Shown here: one piece after another, positions 1 to 9,608 of the stretch | Layout of the letters: each line of letters opens with the position of its first letter | Position numbering within the stretch: position 1 is the first letter of the stretch | Assembly: GCA_947496695.1 (NCBI GenBank) | Contig: CANMEI010000006.1 | Location: 1-64,000 of the forward strand | DNA length: 64,000 bases | Direction: 5' to 3' | Origin: an uncultured Cellulophaga sp. | Lineage (GTDB): Bacteria; Bacteroidota; Bacteroidia; Flavobacteriales; Flavobacteriaceae | The notes under the pieces: generated by a model | Database searches by the model: none | Told to the model about the DNA's origin: nothing | What the model saw: only the letters and a program-made list of their open reading frames with translations | Translations under genes and position numbers: made by a program

Positions 1-612
1 GCTACATCGGTTACATCAGCCGTTACGGTAATATTTCCATTATCCAATCCAGAGATATCTGCATCGGTAGCCGTCCACGCATTTCCAGAGACAGTAGCCG
101 TAGTAGTGATAGGCGTATTAGTACCATCATCAAAAGTAACGGTAACTATTTGTCCATCTTCCACATCCGTAGTAGTACCAGAAATAGAAACATCTCCAGC
201 TTCACTAGCATTTACAATACCATCGGTTTCAATAGGTGTAGTGATATCAATAGTAGGCAGCGTATTATCTAAAACAATTGTTTCATTATCTGTTGCAGGA
301 TTAAGCGCTACATCGGTTACATCAGCCGTTACGGTAATATTTCCATTATCCAATCCAGAGATATCTGCATCGGTAGCCGTCCATGCATTTCCAGTTACGG
401 TAGCTGTAGTTGTTACAGGAGTATTTGTACCGTCATCAAAAGTAACGGTTACAATTTGTCCATCTTCAACATCCGTAGTAGTACCAGAAATAGAAACATC
501 GCCATCTTCGGTAGCATTGACAATACCATCGCCTTCAATCGGTGTTGTAATATCAATAGTAGGTGTTAATGCTTCTACAGTTATATTTACAGTAGCTGTA
601 GCAGTATCATTA
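1..612 (-). repeat. Tandem 306-bp coding repeat (two copies in window, continuing left)
   Basis: The sequence starting at base 1 recurs at base 307, a period of 306 bp or 102 codons. The first 82 bases of the two copies are identical and the rest differ at scattered positions. Each unit encodes an Ig-like module containing [20 protein letters not shown] and [18 protein letters not shown]. The array probably continues beyond the left edge. The DNA-level identity suggests recent duplication or ongoing homogenisation. Confidence 0.9.
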
Positions 613-3600
613 TTTGCATCGGTAATAGTATAGGTAAACGAATCTGCCCCAGAATAATTAGTCGCAGGGGTATACAATACTGTATCATCAGAAGGATCAT
701 TTGGTGTAGAATTATTATCTACAGATACCGTACCTCCATTTGTAGTAGTTGTACTTGGTAATGTAATTTCTCCTGAATTTGAACCATCTCCACCAAAAGT
801 ATCTGCTCCATTACCATTATCAGCCAAAACATCAATACTATTATTACTTGTATTTTGTGTGATTGTAACATCGTCATTTTGAGCAGCTGGAGTACTGTTA
901 GCTCCAACAATTATTGTAATACTAGCGGTATCGCAATTTGTAGCGTTTAAAGCATCACATATTTGATAGCTTATTGTGTAAATTCCTGATCCTGTACCAT
1001 TAGCGATATCAACAGAACCGTCATTATTCACAGTTAAAGTTCCATTGTCTACAGGTGTTATAGTCACATCTGTAGAATTGAGACTAGCACCGTTAAATTC
1101 ATCATTATCAAAAACATTCAAGACATCGGTTACTCCTGTAAACCCTTGTACAGCAGTTATAGTCGCACCATCATCTATAGCATCTACATTATTTATAACA
1201 GATAGCTCGGCTTGAGCTTCTTCAGGACAAGCATTGTTATCATGAGAAACCAATACTTTGTAGGTGTTACCATCCATTGCTAATGTAACAGTAGTAATAG
1301 TTAAAGTACTATTGGTTTCACCAGAAATATCAGAAAAACTAGTTCCAGAATCGGTACTTACTTGCCATTGATAGCTTAAGCCAGAATCTGCATTAGTGTC
1401 ATAATTTGGAGTACCTGAAGTAAAAGATGAAGCTTCTAAAGCTGAAGCGACAACTGTAAATGTAGCATCGTCACCAACACGTTCTTCTTGATCAGAAGGG
1501 GCAGTATCAATACTTGTATCTGAAGCAGTTGTTACACTAGTTGTACTACCTGTATACGCAGTGTCAGTACCAGTTACTTGTCCATTAGAATCGTAACCTG
1601 TACCGTCTACTTCACCATCATTATTATCGTCTATATGACCTGCTTCAATAGCATCATTACAACCATCATTATCACTGTCTATATCTAAATTATTAGCTAT
1701 ACCATCTTCATCAGTATCTAAACAATTGCTAGAGAAATAGACATCATCTAAAGCCATATATTCAGCTTCAGTACATGTGGTACCAGAATCTCCAATCTGT
1801 CTGCTGTTTATATTTTCAACTTTTATTGAAATAACATCTAAATCGGCCAATACTGTAGCTATATCACTACCAAAATTTGCAGTAGTTAAATCAACAGTTA
1901 TATTATGCCATTGTCCACTATTAATTAAGCTCCCAACAACTCCTGTAAGAGGGTAAGTTACTGACGTACCTCCACCACTTAAAACAACAATCATATCGCT
2001 TGTGGTAGGTGAAGAGCCACCATAAACACCATTTATCCAATTAAAGTTAAGATTTCCATTATCTGTTAATGTTGATAAATCTAAATTTAAGTCTGAAGAA
2101 TTTTCAAAATAGACATTACCAGCCGTTTCATCGGTCCATAATATATAATCTGTACCAGATGGACTGGCAGGGATACTTGAAAAATCACAATTTTGATTGG
2201 TTAAACTTGCCGTTGAATGTACTGTACTACCATCATTACTTCCTGCATTATTATTATCAATAATCCAACCTTCATTATCAGTATTAAAGTCAACTGAATA
2301 AGTCGTAGATGCACATTCAACACTATCTAAAATACCATCATTGTCGTCGTCTAAATCAGTAGTATCACCAATGCCATCATTGTCATTGTCTGGATCAACA
2401 TTTAGTGTAGCACTATTTGTATTTTCAAAACAAGTATTGTCAGTATGTGTAACTACAAGATTGTAAACATTACCATCTAGCCCTGTTACATCACTAATTG
2501 TTAGAGTGGGAGGTGTAGCACCTGTACCAGAAGTATTTGAATATACTCCAGTATCTGTAAGGTTTACACCATTTTCTTGCCATTGATATATTAAACCTGA
2601 AGAAACATCAGTTTGACCCGTTGTATAATCTGGAGTTGTATTTGGGGCTGTACCTGTAAAAGTTTCTGTACTTGTAGCAGTTGCACTTGTTATTTCAAAA
2701 GTTGTGCTGCCACCAGTAATTATTAATTGATCAGTTAATGCAGTAGCATCTACATTTGCTTCTGTAGCTACAGTTTCATTTCCAGTAACACCATCATAAC
2801 CATCGGTTATACTGCCACCAGTTGTAACTTGTCCATCTGAGTTAAAACCATCTCCATCTAAAATTCCATCGTTATCAGCATCTGTACCTTCTGATTCTAT
2901 AACATCAAAACAGCCATCGTTATCACTATCTAAATCTAAATAATCTGGAGTGCTATCATCATCTAAGTCCGGACAATTTAATTGAAAATAAGCTTCTCTA
3001 TAATCTACAGAAAATACTTCTCCTGATAAATTGTAAGGACCTGTTCCGCCAGTATTAGAAAAATTTAAAGTACCTGTGATGGTAAGAGATGTTATGTTAT
3101 CTGGTAATTGAATTTGAAAATCCCAATTGCTCGAGTCATTTGTACCTTCACCTGAGGCACTTGATGCTTCATATAATTCTCCATCATTATCTAACACATA
3201 TTGGTATCCGTTGGTTATTGTTGTATTTCCAAAAATAGGTGTTGTAGCTGTAGAAGAAGGGTCGTAAACATTATATGCTGTTGCGTTTTGGGTGTTATTA
3301 TCTAGTAAAATACCTGTAGAACTTGTGCCACCTGTCCATGTAATAGTCCAAATAATAGCATCGGATAAATGTGTAGCTGTACTAGGTACTGTAACAATTA
3401 AACCAGATATTGGATCTGCAAAATTTTGTGTTGCGACAAGGTCATCCCCATCTGATCCGTTAATTCCGTAAGTATATTGTACTAAATTGCTTGAATTTTG
3501 AATATTACTTGGAGCAGAAAAAGTACCTGATGAACTAAATGTCATATTTGTAGAAGCAGATGAAGTATCTGTTAATGTAAAATTAGGTGATGTGCCTGCA

Positions 3601-5831
3601 AAATCTAATCCAATATATGTAGGACATTCAATACTATCTAAAATACCATCATTGTCGTCGTCTAAGTCTCCATTATCGCATATACCGTCTCCATCTGTAT
3701 CTGTACCATCGTTAGATGGATCAAAATTAGCACCTGCTGTAAAATCGGTTGATGCTGTAGCAGAACAATCATCACATCCATCTCCATCTAAATCTTGACA
3801 ACTTGAAGGGTCTAATGGAGCGTTATCATCATCATCTAAAACACCGTCATTATCATCATCAGTATCTGTTGAATCAAATGTTCCATCACCATCAGTATCA
3901 GTAGTTCCGTCGGTAACTGTAATATTAACAGTTGCAGTATCACAAACATCAGTAGTAGGGTCGGTATTACAAACATTATATATAACCGTAACAACTGATC
4001 CAGCTTCTGTTGCTAGTGGCGTATAAGCGAGTTCTCCTGTAAGCGCATCCAATACAATTGTACCACCAGCAGATCCTCCTATTTGTGTTATCGTTGTTGT
4101 ACCTTGGTTATCTAAATCATTATTAGGTAAAAAATCATCATTATCTAAAATATTAATACTAGTTGCGACACCCAATGTTGCAGTTTCACTTTCATCAACA
4201 GCTGTTGGTACAAGTGGGTTGGGATCTGTGGTATCAGGGTTGCCATCATTATCATCGTCGGTATCAACGTCATCTTCTATCCCATCACCATCTGTATCTA
4301 ATAAAACAGTAAGTGTAGCACTATTTTGATTTTCAATACATACATTATCAGGATGTGTTATTACTAAATTATATACGTTACCATCAAGACCAGAAACTTC
4401 ACTTATTGAAAGTGTGTTTGTGTTTGTGCCACTATAAACGCCTCCGTCACTTATATTTGAACCATTTTCTTGCCATTGATATTGTAAACTACTACTTACA
4501 TCAGTTTGTCCAGAAGAGTAATCAGGAGTTCCGGGTGTGGTATATGTTACTGTACTTGTTGCAGATGAACTAGTTATTGTAAATGTTGTGCCATTACCTT
4601 CTACAATTGATTTATCTTGTAATGCAGTAGCATCAACACTAGTGGCTGTGGCAATTTGAAATGTATCTCCTGATGGAGAAGATGTGGTTTGTGGTGAAGT
4701 ATTGTAAGAAGTTCCTGTTACACCTGCAGCAGTAACTAAACCATTAGAATCTACTTCTGAATTAGCAATAACACCACCGTAAGTTCCGTCACTATTACTA
4801 TCAGTACCAGAAGTGCCATATGCTTCATCTGCATCATTACAACCATCATTATCACTATCTGTATCTAAATGATCAGGTATACCGTCGCCATCGGTATCAA
4901 TTGAGGTTTCATTTACAGCAGCAGAAGTTAGGGTTGTATTATCTACTACATAATAAATATTTAAACCAGTTTCTGGTGTAATTAAAATTCTATCAACTTC
5001 TTGAGTAGGGATGAATGTAAAAGTTAGAGTTTGATAACCAGCCGTACCGTTTGTAGCTGTTCCGCTAGCAGCAGAACCATCAGCTGTAATATCTGCTGAT
5101 AAGCCTATATAATTTACACCTGTATTTTGTGTTTGTAAACTACCAGGTGTTGTACCATCTGTATAATCTAATGTACCTGTACCAGCTGCAGTTGAATTTA
5201 TAGTATATAATTCCAGTCCACCAACATCTGTATCAGCAGCAGGGGTAATGTTTCCAAGTGCTTCAAAAACATCAATTGTAAAAGTATATTCAATTCCTGC
5301 AGTTAATGGTATGGCTAAATTTTGAACTATAACTTCTCTAGTAGCGTATGGTTGTGTACCGTTCGTTCCATTACCTCCATGTAAACCAGCGTAAACTTCA
5401 CCATCACTTGGACCAGGATCTGTTGCAGGTGAGATATTATCTATTCTACCAGTATCATTAGGAACATATTCTAAAATTGAAGAACCATTTACTGTTGTAG
5501 CAGCACTAGTATTGTATACATCTCCTGTACCATTTGCTAAATCCCAATTTTGAACATAAGTGCCAAAATCATCAAAACCTTCTGTTGCAGAAGCTCTAGA
5601 GTTTTCTAATAATTCAAAACTGTTATTTTGTAAATAATTAATTAATGTTGCGCTATATCCTTCATCAGTATCTAAAATACCATCATTATCATCATCTAAA
5701 TCGTTAATATTATCTATTCCATCATTATCAGTGTCTTGTGCTAAAACATGTTGTTGAAAACATAAAATAAAAATTAATAAACAAAATATGTGTAATCTAT
5801 TTTTGGAAGTAAAGTGGTATTTTTTTTTCAT
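1..5831 (-). CDS. Giant secreted adhesin-like protein with TSP3 calcium-binding and Ig-like repeats (N-terminal part, continues off left edge)
   Basis: The frame is open without a stop from ATG at 5831-5829 to the left edge, giving 1943 residues. I read the translation from the reverse complement. Residues 1-31 form a signal peptide (basic start, hydrophobic core, likely cut after HVLA before QD). At least seven thrombospondin type-3-like calcium motifs follow (for example [19 protein letters not shown] right after the signal, and near 4900, 4290, 3890, 3700, 2390 and 1715). Between them are Ig-like modules with the signature YQWQENG and [13 protein letters not shown] (around 4305-4620 and 2410-2700). 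Near 620-720 is a cadherin-like module ([19 protein letters not shown]), and 1-612 carries 102-residue Ig-like tandem repeats. This composition fits surface adhesins of Flavobacteriia, which usually end in a type IX secretion sorting domain; that end is outside the window, so the secretion route is inferred. Start chosen because it gives the signal peptide. Confidence 0.9.
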   Translation of the reverse strand, partial: MKKKYHFTSKNRLHIFCLLIFILCFQQHVLAQDTDNDGIDNINDLDDDNDGILDTDEGYSATLINYLQNNSFELLENSRASATEGFDDFGTYVQNWDLANGTGDVYNTSAATTVNGSSILEYVPNDTGRIDNISPATDPGPSDGEVYAGLHGGNGTNGTQPYATREVIVQNLAIPLTAGIEYTFTIDVFEALGNITPAADTDVGGLELYTINSTAAGTGTLDYTDGTTPGSLQTQNTGVNYIGLSADITADGSAASGTATNGTAGYQTLTFTFIPTQEVDRILITPETGLNIYYVVDNTTLTSAAVNETSIDTDGDGIPDHLDTDSDNDGCNDADEAYGTSGTDSNSDGTYGGVIANSEVDSNGLVTAAGVTGTSYNTSPQTTSSPSGDTFQIATATSVDATALQDKSIVEGNGTTFTITSSSATSTVTYTTPGTPDYSSGQTDVSSSLQYQWQENGSNISDGGVYSGTNTNTLSISEVSGLDGNVYNLVITHPDNVCIENQNSATLTVLLDTDGDGIEDDVDTDDDNDGNPDTTDPNPLVPTAVDESETATLGVATSINILDNDDFLPNNDLDNQGTTTITQIGGSAGGTIVLDALTGELAYTPLATEAGSVVTVIYNVCNTDPTTDVCDTATVNITVTDGTTDTDGDGTFDSTDTDDDNDGVLDDDDNAPLDPSSCQDLDGDGCDDCSATASTDFTAGANFDPSNDGTDTDGDGICDNGDLDDDNDGILDSIECPTYIGLDFAGTSPNFTLTDTSSASTNMTFSSSGTFSAPSNIQNSSNLVQYTYGINGSDGDDLVATQNFADPISGLIVTVPSTATHLSDAIIWTITWTGGTSSTGILLDNNTQNATAYNVYDPSSTATTPIFGNTTITNGYQYVLDNDGELYEASSASGEGTNDSSNWDFQIQLPDNITSLTITGTLNFSNTGGTGPYNLSGEVFSVDYREAYFQLNCPDLDDDSTPDYLDLDSDNDGCFDVIESEGTDADNDGILDGDGFNSDGQVTTGGSITDGYDGVTGNETVATEANVDATALTDQLIITGGSTTFEITSATATSTETFTGTAPNTTPDYTTGQTDVSSGLIYQWQENGVNLTDTGVYSNTSGTGATPPTLTISDVTGLDGNVYNLVVTHTDNTCFENTNSATLNVDPDNDNDGIGDTTDLDDDNDGILDSVECASTTYSVDFNTDNEGWIIDNNNAGSNDGSTVHSTASLTNQNCDFSSIPASPSGTDYILWTDETAGNVYFENSSDLNLDLSTLTDNGNLNFNWINGVYGGSSPTTSDMIVVLSGGGTSVTYPLTGVVGSLINSGQWHNITVDLTTANFGSDIATVLADLDVISIKVENINSRQIGDSGTTCTEAEYMALDDVYFSSNCLDTDEDGIANNLDIDSDNDGCNDAIEAGHIDDNNDGEVDGTGYDSNGQVTGTDTAYTGSTTSVTTASDTSIDTAPSDQEERVGDDATFTVVASALEASSFTSGTPNYDTNADSGLSYQWQVSTDSGTSFSDISGETNSTLTITTVTLAMDGNTYKVLVSHDNNACPEEAQAELSVINNVDAIDDGATITAVQGFTGVTDVLNVFDNDEFNGASLNSTDVTITPVDNGTLTVNNDGSVDIANGTGSGIYTISYQICDALNATNCDTASITIIVGANSTPAAQNDDVTITQNTSNNSIDVLADNGNGADTFGGDGSNSGEITLPSTTTTNGGTVSVDNNSTPNDPSDDTVLYTPATNYSGADSFTYTITDANNDTATATVNITVEALTPTIDITTPIEGDGIVNATEDGDVSISGTTTDVEDGQIVTVTFDDGTNTPVTTTATVTGNAWTATDADISGLDNGNITVTADVTDVALNPATDNETIVLDNTLPTIDITTPIETDGIVNASEAGDVSISGTTTDVEDGQIVTVTFDDGTNTPITTTATVSGNAWTATDADISGLDNGNITVTADVTDV

Positions 5832-6061
5832 TGTGATCAATGTTTTTTTAATAAGGCTGTTCATTTTAATGATAATGAACGTATAAAAATACATATACAA
5901 TTGTTAATATTTACAAAAATTGTTGTGAATCTTACTTTATTTGTAGGTAATTACCTATTTAATGACTGTGTAATTTTTGTATTAAAATTTAAAAAACACA
6001 ACAAATATTATCAAATTGATAATATTTACTCTTTGAATGTGACTTAATTAGTAACTGTTCT

Positions 6062-6069
6062 TATATTTG
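6062..6069 (+). promoter_or_regulatory. Candidate -7 element for the TetR gene
   Basis: TATATTTG matches the Bacteroidetes -7 consensus TAnnTTTG and lies 54 bases before the TetR start. A TTTG at 6032-6035 could be the -33 element, but the 26-base spacing is longer than usual. The surrounding 5832-6123 stretch (292 bp) separates this gene from the divergent adhesin gene and otherwise shows nothing I can name. Confidence 0.35.
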
Positions 6070-6123
6070 ATTTTTTTGGACGATGGAAAAATGATAATTC
6101 CGTTTAACGGACGATACTGAAAG

Positions 6124-6696
6124 ATGAAGAAGAATAGGAAAGAGTTGTTTTTTGAAGAAACGCTAAAATTAGTAGTACAAAAAGGTTTTAAAGGAACCAC
6201 CTTAAGGGATATAGCACATAAGCTAAATTTTGAAGTCGCCAATGTCTATAATTATATAGACTCTAAAGAATCTTTTTTAGAAGGCTACCTTTTTAATACT
6301 TTGCATGAGTTTTGTGAATATTTAGATAATATTATGACATCGTCTTATTCACCTGTTGAAAAGTTGAAATTTGTTATTTCAAAACATGTACAATATACTA
6401 TAGCACAACCGTATGTAGTAGCACTTTTTATTTACGAGTGGAGAAATTTAAAAGAACCGAAATTAAAAGAGTTTGAAGAAAAACGGGAAAATTATATTGC
6501 TACGGTAAATGATATAATAAAAGCGGGTATCTCACAAGGAGAGTTACGAGAAATGGATGATAAGTTTGCAACTTTTATGGTAATGTCTTCTATGCGTTGG
6601 TTATTCTCTTTAGTAACAAATGAAGAAAATAATATAAACCCAATAGAAATAGAAAAACAAATGACAGATTTTATATTTAAGGGGATAGGAAAATAA
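6124..6696 (+). CDS. TetR/AcrR family transcriptional regulator
   Basis: This 190-residue protein has a typical TetR N-terminal helix-turn-helix at about residues 8-55, with GFKGTTLRDIAHKLNF and NVYNYIDSKESFLEGY matching the family pattern. The C-terminal two thirds are helical and not specific to a known ligand class. Proteins of this kind are small-molecule-responsive repressors that usually act on adjacent or divergent genes. It is transcribed divergently from the giant adhesin gene, so control of that gene is possible but only inferred from position. It ends five bases before the convergent cca gene. The start at 6124 is preceded by GAAAG, and the HTH begins immediately, which supports it. 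Confidence 0.85.
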   Translation: MKKNRKELFFEETLKLVVQKGFKGTTLRDIAHKLNFEVANVYNYIDSKESFLEGYLFNTLHEFCEYLDNIMTSSYSPVEKLKFVISKHVQYTIAQPYVVALFIYEWRNLKEPKLKEFEEKRENYIATVNDIIKAGISQGELREMDDKFATFMVMSSMRWLFSLVTNEENNINPIEIEKQMTDFIFKGIGK

Positions 6697-6701
6697 AAGT
6701 A

Positions 6702-8123
6702 TTACTTTACAAGTCCTATTGTTTTTGCTTTTGTAATCATATATTCATGAGCCGCTTTATATTCATTAGGTATCTCACCTTCTAGGATGGCTTCTTTAAT
6801 AGCTTCTTTTAAAATTCCGATTTCTTTAGAAGGTTTTAAGTTGAAAGTTTTCATAATTTCTTCACCAGTAATTGGAGGTTGAAAATTACGAACATGATCA
6901 CGCTCTTCTACTTCAACTATTTTTTGACGTACAATTTTAAAGTTGTTCTTATAGCGTTTTTGTTTTTTTGCATTTTTAGTAGTAATGTCAGCTTCACAAA
7001 GTGTCATTAATTGTTCAATATGATCACCTGCATCAAAAATAAGCCTTCTTACAGCAGAGTCAGTCGCAAAATCTTCAGCAAGTACAATTGGTCTAGAACT
7101 TAAGAGTACCATTTTTCGAACAAATTTCATTTTGTCGTTCAATGGCATACGTAATCTTTTAAAAAGTTTATATACCATTTTAGAACCAATAAACTCATGC
7201 CCATGAAACGTCCAACCAATTTTTTTATCAAATCGTTTTGTAGGTGCCTTTCCTATATCATGTAAAAGTGCAGCCCATCGTAACCACACATCATCAGTAT
7301 GTTTTGAGATGTTATCTACAACTTCAAGCGTATGCCAAAAATTATCTTTATGTTTTTGGCCTTCAATTTCTTCAATTCCTTGTAAAGCAGTTAGTTCGGG
7401 AAGAATATAATTTAATAAGTTGGTTTTATTTAATAAAGAAAAACCTAAAGAAGGTGTTTTGCTAGCTAAAATTTTATTTAGCTCATCAACAATTCTCTCT
7501 TTTGATATTATTTTAATTCGATCTTTATGTTCTGTAATAGCACTTAATGATGCATTAAAAATTTTAAAGTCTAGTTGTGTTGCAAACCTAATAGCTCGCA
7601 TCATTCGTAAAGGGTCATCAGAATAAGTAATTCCTGGTTCTAAAGGAGTTCTAATTATTTTATTTTCTAGATCACTAATACCATCAAAAGGGTCTAATAA
7701 TTGACCATAATTCGGTTTATTTAAAGAAATAGCTAAAGCATTTATTGTAAAATCTCTTCGCTTTTGATCATCTTCAAGAGTTCCGTTTTCCACAACTGGT
7801 TTTCTACTGTCTCTATGGTAACTTTCTTTTCTTGCGCCAACAAATTCAATTTCAATATCGTTATGTTTGATCATAGCAGTACCAAAATTCTTAAAAACAG
7901 ATACTTCAGGTTTACCAGTTAATTTACTAGCTACTTTTTTAGCTAAATTAATACCACTACCAACGGCAACAATATCTATATCTTTAGCTGTACCTCGATT
8001 AAGCAAATAGTCACGTACAAAACCACCAATTACGTAGCAGTCAACACCTAACTCTTGTGATGCTTCTGAAATAATTGAAAAAATAGGGTTTGATAGTGCT
8101 TTGTCGTGATTTAAATGCGTCAT
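6702..8123 (-). CDS. cca: CCA tRNA nucleotidyltransferase, HD-domain type
   Basis: This 473-residue enzyme adds or repairs the CCA end of tRNAs. The polymerase head domain is at about residues 25-160, with the class II nucleotidyltransferase signature GGFVRDYLL and the metal-binding KDIDIVAVG. The RNA-binding region contains DDPLRMMRAIRFATQL, and an HD phosphohydrolase domain follows at about residue 270-300 (LLHDIGKAPTK, then FHGHEFIGSKM). Length and domain order match the Bacteroidetes tRNA nucleotidyltransferases with a C-terminal HD domain. The gene starts one base after the tsaC stop, so the two form an operon. Activity as a full CCA-adding enzyme rather than an A- or C-adding one is assumed. 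Confidence 0.93.
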   Translation of the reverse strand: MTHLNHDKALSNPIFSIISEASQELGVDCYVIGGFVRDYLLNRGTAKDIDIVAVGSGINLAKKVASKLTGKPEVSVFKNFGTAMIKHNDIEIEFVGARKESYHRDSRKPVVENGTLEDDQKRRDFTINALAISLNKPNYGQLLDPFDGISDLENKIIRTPLEPGITYSDDPLRMMRAIRFATQLDFKIFNASLSAITEHKDRIKIISKERIVDELNKILASKTPSLGFSLLNKTNLLNYILPELTALQGIEEIEGQKHKDNFWHTLEVVDNISKHTDDVWLRWAALLHDIGKAPTKRFDKKIGWTFHGHEFIGSKMVYKLFKRLRMPLNDKMKFVRKMVLLSSRPIVLAEDFATDSAVRRLIFDAGDHIEQLMTLCEADITTKNAKKQKRYKNNFKIVRQKIVEVEERDHVRNFQPPITGEEIMKTFNLKPSKEIGILKEAIKEAILEGEIPNEYKAAHEYMITKAKTIGLVK

Positions 8124-8124
8124 G

Positions 8125-8691
8125 CTATTCTCGGATAATTTTTACGGTTCCATCATTTCCGAGCTTTATGATAGAGGATGGTGTTCCTGAATATTCTTCT
8201 CTTTGCAAATTTACCACATAGTCTACACCTTTTAAAATTGCATCGCTAATTTCTTTAAAAGTTTGTGGTGTAGGTTTACCAGCAATATTTGCAGATGTAG
8301 AAACAATAGGTTTTTTGAATTTGTTTATTAAATATTGGCAAAATTTATCAGAAGCAACTCTAACGGCTAAAGTATTATCTAATGCAATAAGGTTTTTGGC
8401 CACTCCAACAGGGTTGTCATAAACTATAGTTGTTGGTTTTTCTGCAATATCAATAATGTCAAAAGCAACTTCAGGAACTTCTTTTATGTATTTTTCAAGC
8501 ATAAAGTCATTAGCTACCAAACAGATCATGGTTTTAGTATTAACTCTTTTTTTGAGTTCATAAATTTTAGCAACAGCCTTTTCATTTGTAGCATCACACC
8601 CTATACCCCAAACGGTATCTGTTGGGTACAATATTAGTCCTCCATTAGAAAGTATTTCAATACATTTATTAATTTCGTTTTGCATCATCAA
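8125..8691 (-). CDS. tsaC: L-threonylcarbamoyladenylate synthase (Sua5/YciO/YrdC family)
   Basis: This 188-residue protein is the short TsaC form, without the extra C-terminal Sua5 domain. It makes threonylcarbamoyl-AMP from threonine, bicarbonate and ATP for the t6A37 modification of ANN-decoding tRNAs. The family signatures are visible: LYPTDTVWGIGCDA near residue 21, YELKKR near 44, and STSANIAGKPTPQT near 139. It is co-directional with and one base from cca, which forms a small tRNA-maturation operon. The N-terminus has three possible methionines (MMMQNEIN); the third, at 8685, is equally plausible given the nearby promoter. Confidence 0.92.
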   Translation of the reverse strand: MMMQNEINKCIEILSNGGLILYPTDTVWGIGCDATNEKAVAKIYELKKRVNTKTMICLVANDFMLEKYIKEVPEVAFDIIDIAEKPTTIVYDNPVGVAKNLIALDNTLAVRVASDKFCQYLINKFKKPIVSTSANIAGKPTPQTFKEISDAILKGVDYVVNLQREEYSGTPSSIIKLGNDGTVKIIRE

Positions 8692-8703
8692 AATTTAATC
8701 ATG

Positions 8704-8732
8704 CAAAAATAACATATTTCATAAAATACAAA
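8704..8732 (-). promoter_or_regulatory. Candidate promoter of tsaC-cca
   Basis: On the minus strand TTTG (8732-8729) is followed after 17 bases by TATTTTTG (8711-8704), matching the Bacteroidetes -33/-7 layout. The implied leader is very short, which favours the third methionine of tsaC as the start. The rest of the 8692-8837 divergent region shows no other clear signal. Confidence 0.5.
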
Positions 8733-8837
8733 CGACCTTATTGTTTTCAATGGTATTACAATAAAATAGTTGTTCTGGTAGTTTATCTTAATGTACACTT
8801 GTTTTCAAGTAAAAACTACAATTTATAGTTATGATTT

Positions 8838-9608
8838 ATGAAGGAGAAATTATCAGTTTTTATAACCACATTTAATGAAGAACGTATTTTAGATAAATGC
8901 TTAAAACAACTTTTATGGGTTGATGAAATTGTTGTTGTTGATTCTGGTAGTACAGATGCTACTGCTGATATATGTAAAAAATACGGAGTTAAATTTTTAC
9001 AGAAAGAGCTTATTGGTTTTAGTGAACAAAAACAATTTGCTATTGATAATACATCAAACGAATGGGTTTTAAATTTAGATGCAGACGAAATATTATCAAA
9101 CAATAGTATTATAGAAATAAATAAGGCTATTTCAAAAAAATCAAATATAAATGGTTATTACCTTAAGCGTAAACTTGTTTTTTTAGGCCGAGTTTTTAAG
9201 CATGGACCTGAGAGTAAACAGTATTTATTGCGGTTATTTAAAAAGGGGAGTGCTAAGTATGATGGAAAAATGGTTAATGAAGGGGTTATTGTACATGGAG
9301 AAACAGCGAAACTTAATGCTGATTTTTTGCATTTTACGGCTCGATCATTAGAAATTTACTTAGCAAAGCTTACTAAATATGCAGTTGTTTGTGCAGAAAA
9401 TAACTATTTGAAAAACGTTAAGTTTTCTATATTTCAAATTTTCATGAAAGTTAAGTTTGAATTTTTGAAAAAATATTTTTTTGAGCTTAATTTTTTAAAT
9501 GGAAAAGAGGGGTTTTATTGGGCATTGATTTCTGCATATTATTCAGGTTTAAAACGAATAAAAACAAATGAACACTATAAAGAAGTGAAAAAGCAATTGA
9601 TGTTTTAG
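8838..9608 (+). CDS. Family 2 glycosyltransferase, WaaE/KdtX-like
   Basis: This 256-residue protein has a GT-A fold GT2 domain from residue 4: LSVFITTFNEERILDKCL, DEIVVVDSGSTDATADI, and the DxD-type LNLDADEILS near residue 78. The pattern WVDEIVVVDSGSTD with a following NEWVLNLDADE is typical of WaaE-like lipopolysaccharide core transferases. Its acceptor and sugar cannot be told from sequence. It is convergent with the GT4-GT2 fusion gene, and their stop codons overlap at 9605-9608. The C-terminal GT2 half of that neighbour is its nearest paralogue in the window. It is expressed from the opposite strand to the other glycosyltransferases. Confidence 0.88.
   Translation: MKEKLSVFITTFNEERILDKCLKQLLWVDEIVVVDSGSTDATADICKKYGVKFLQKELIGFSEQKQFAIDNTSNEWVLNLDADEILSNNSIIEINKAISKKSNINGYYLKRKLVFLGRVFKHGPESKQYLLRLFKKGSAKYDGKMVNEGVIVHGETAKLNADFLHFTARSLEIYLAKLTKYAVVCAENNYLKNVKFSIFQIFMKVKFEFLKKYFFELNFLNGKEGFYWALISAYYSGLKRIKTNEHYKEVKKQLMF

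Noticed and set aside
1..612. Tandem repeat array as a CRISPR or satellite
   Set aside because: The unit is 306 bp, in frame, and encodes Ig-like modules; there are no short repeats with unique spacers.
106..633. A 175-codon open frame on the plus strand
   Set aside because: It is antisense to the adhesin repeat region; its repeated serine/valine-rich sequence mirrors the 306-bp repeats, and the minus-strand frame has real domains.
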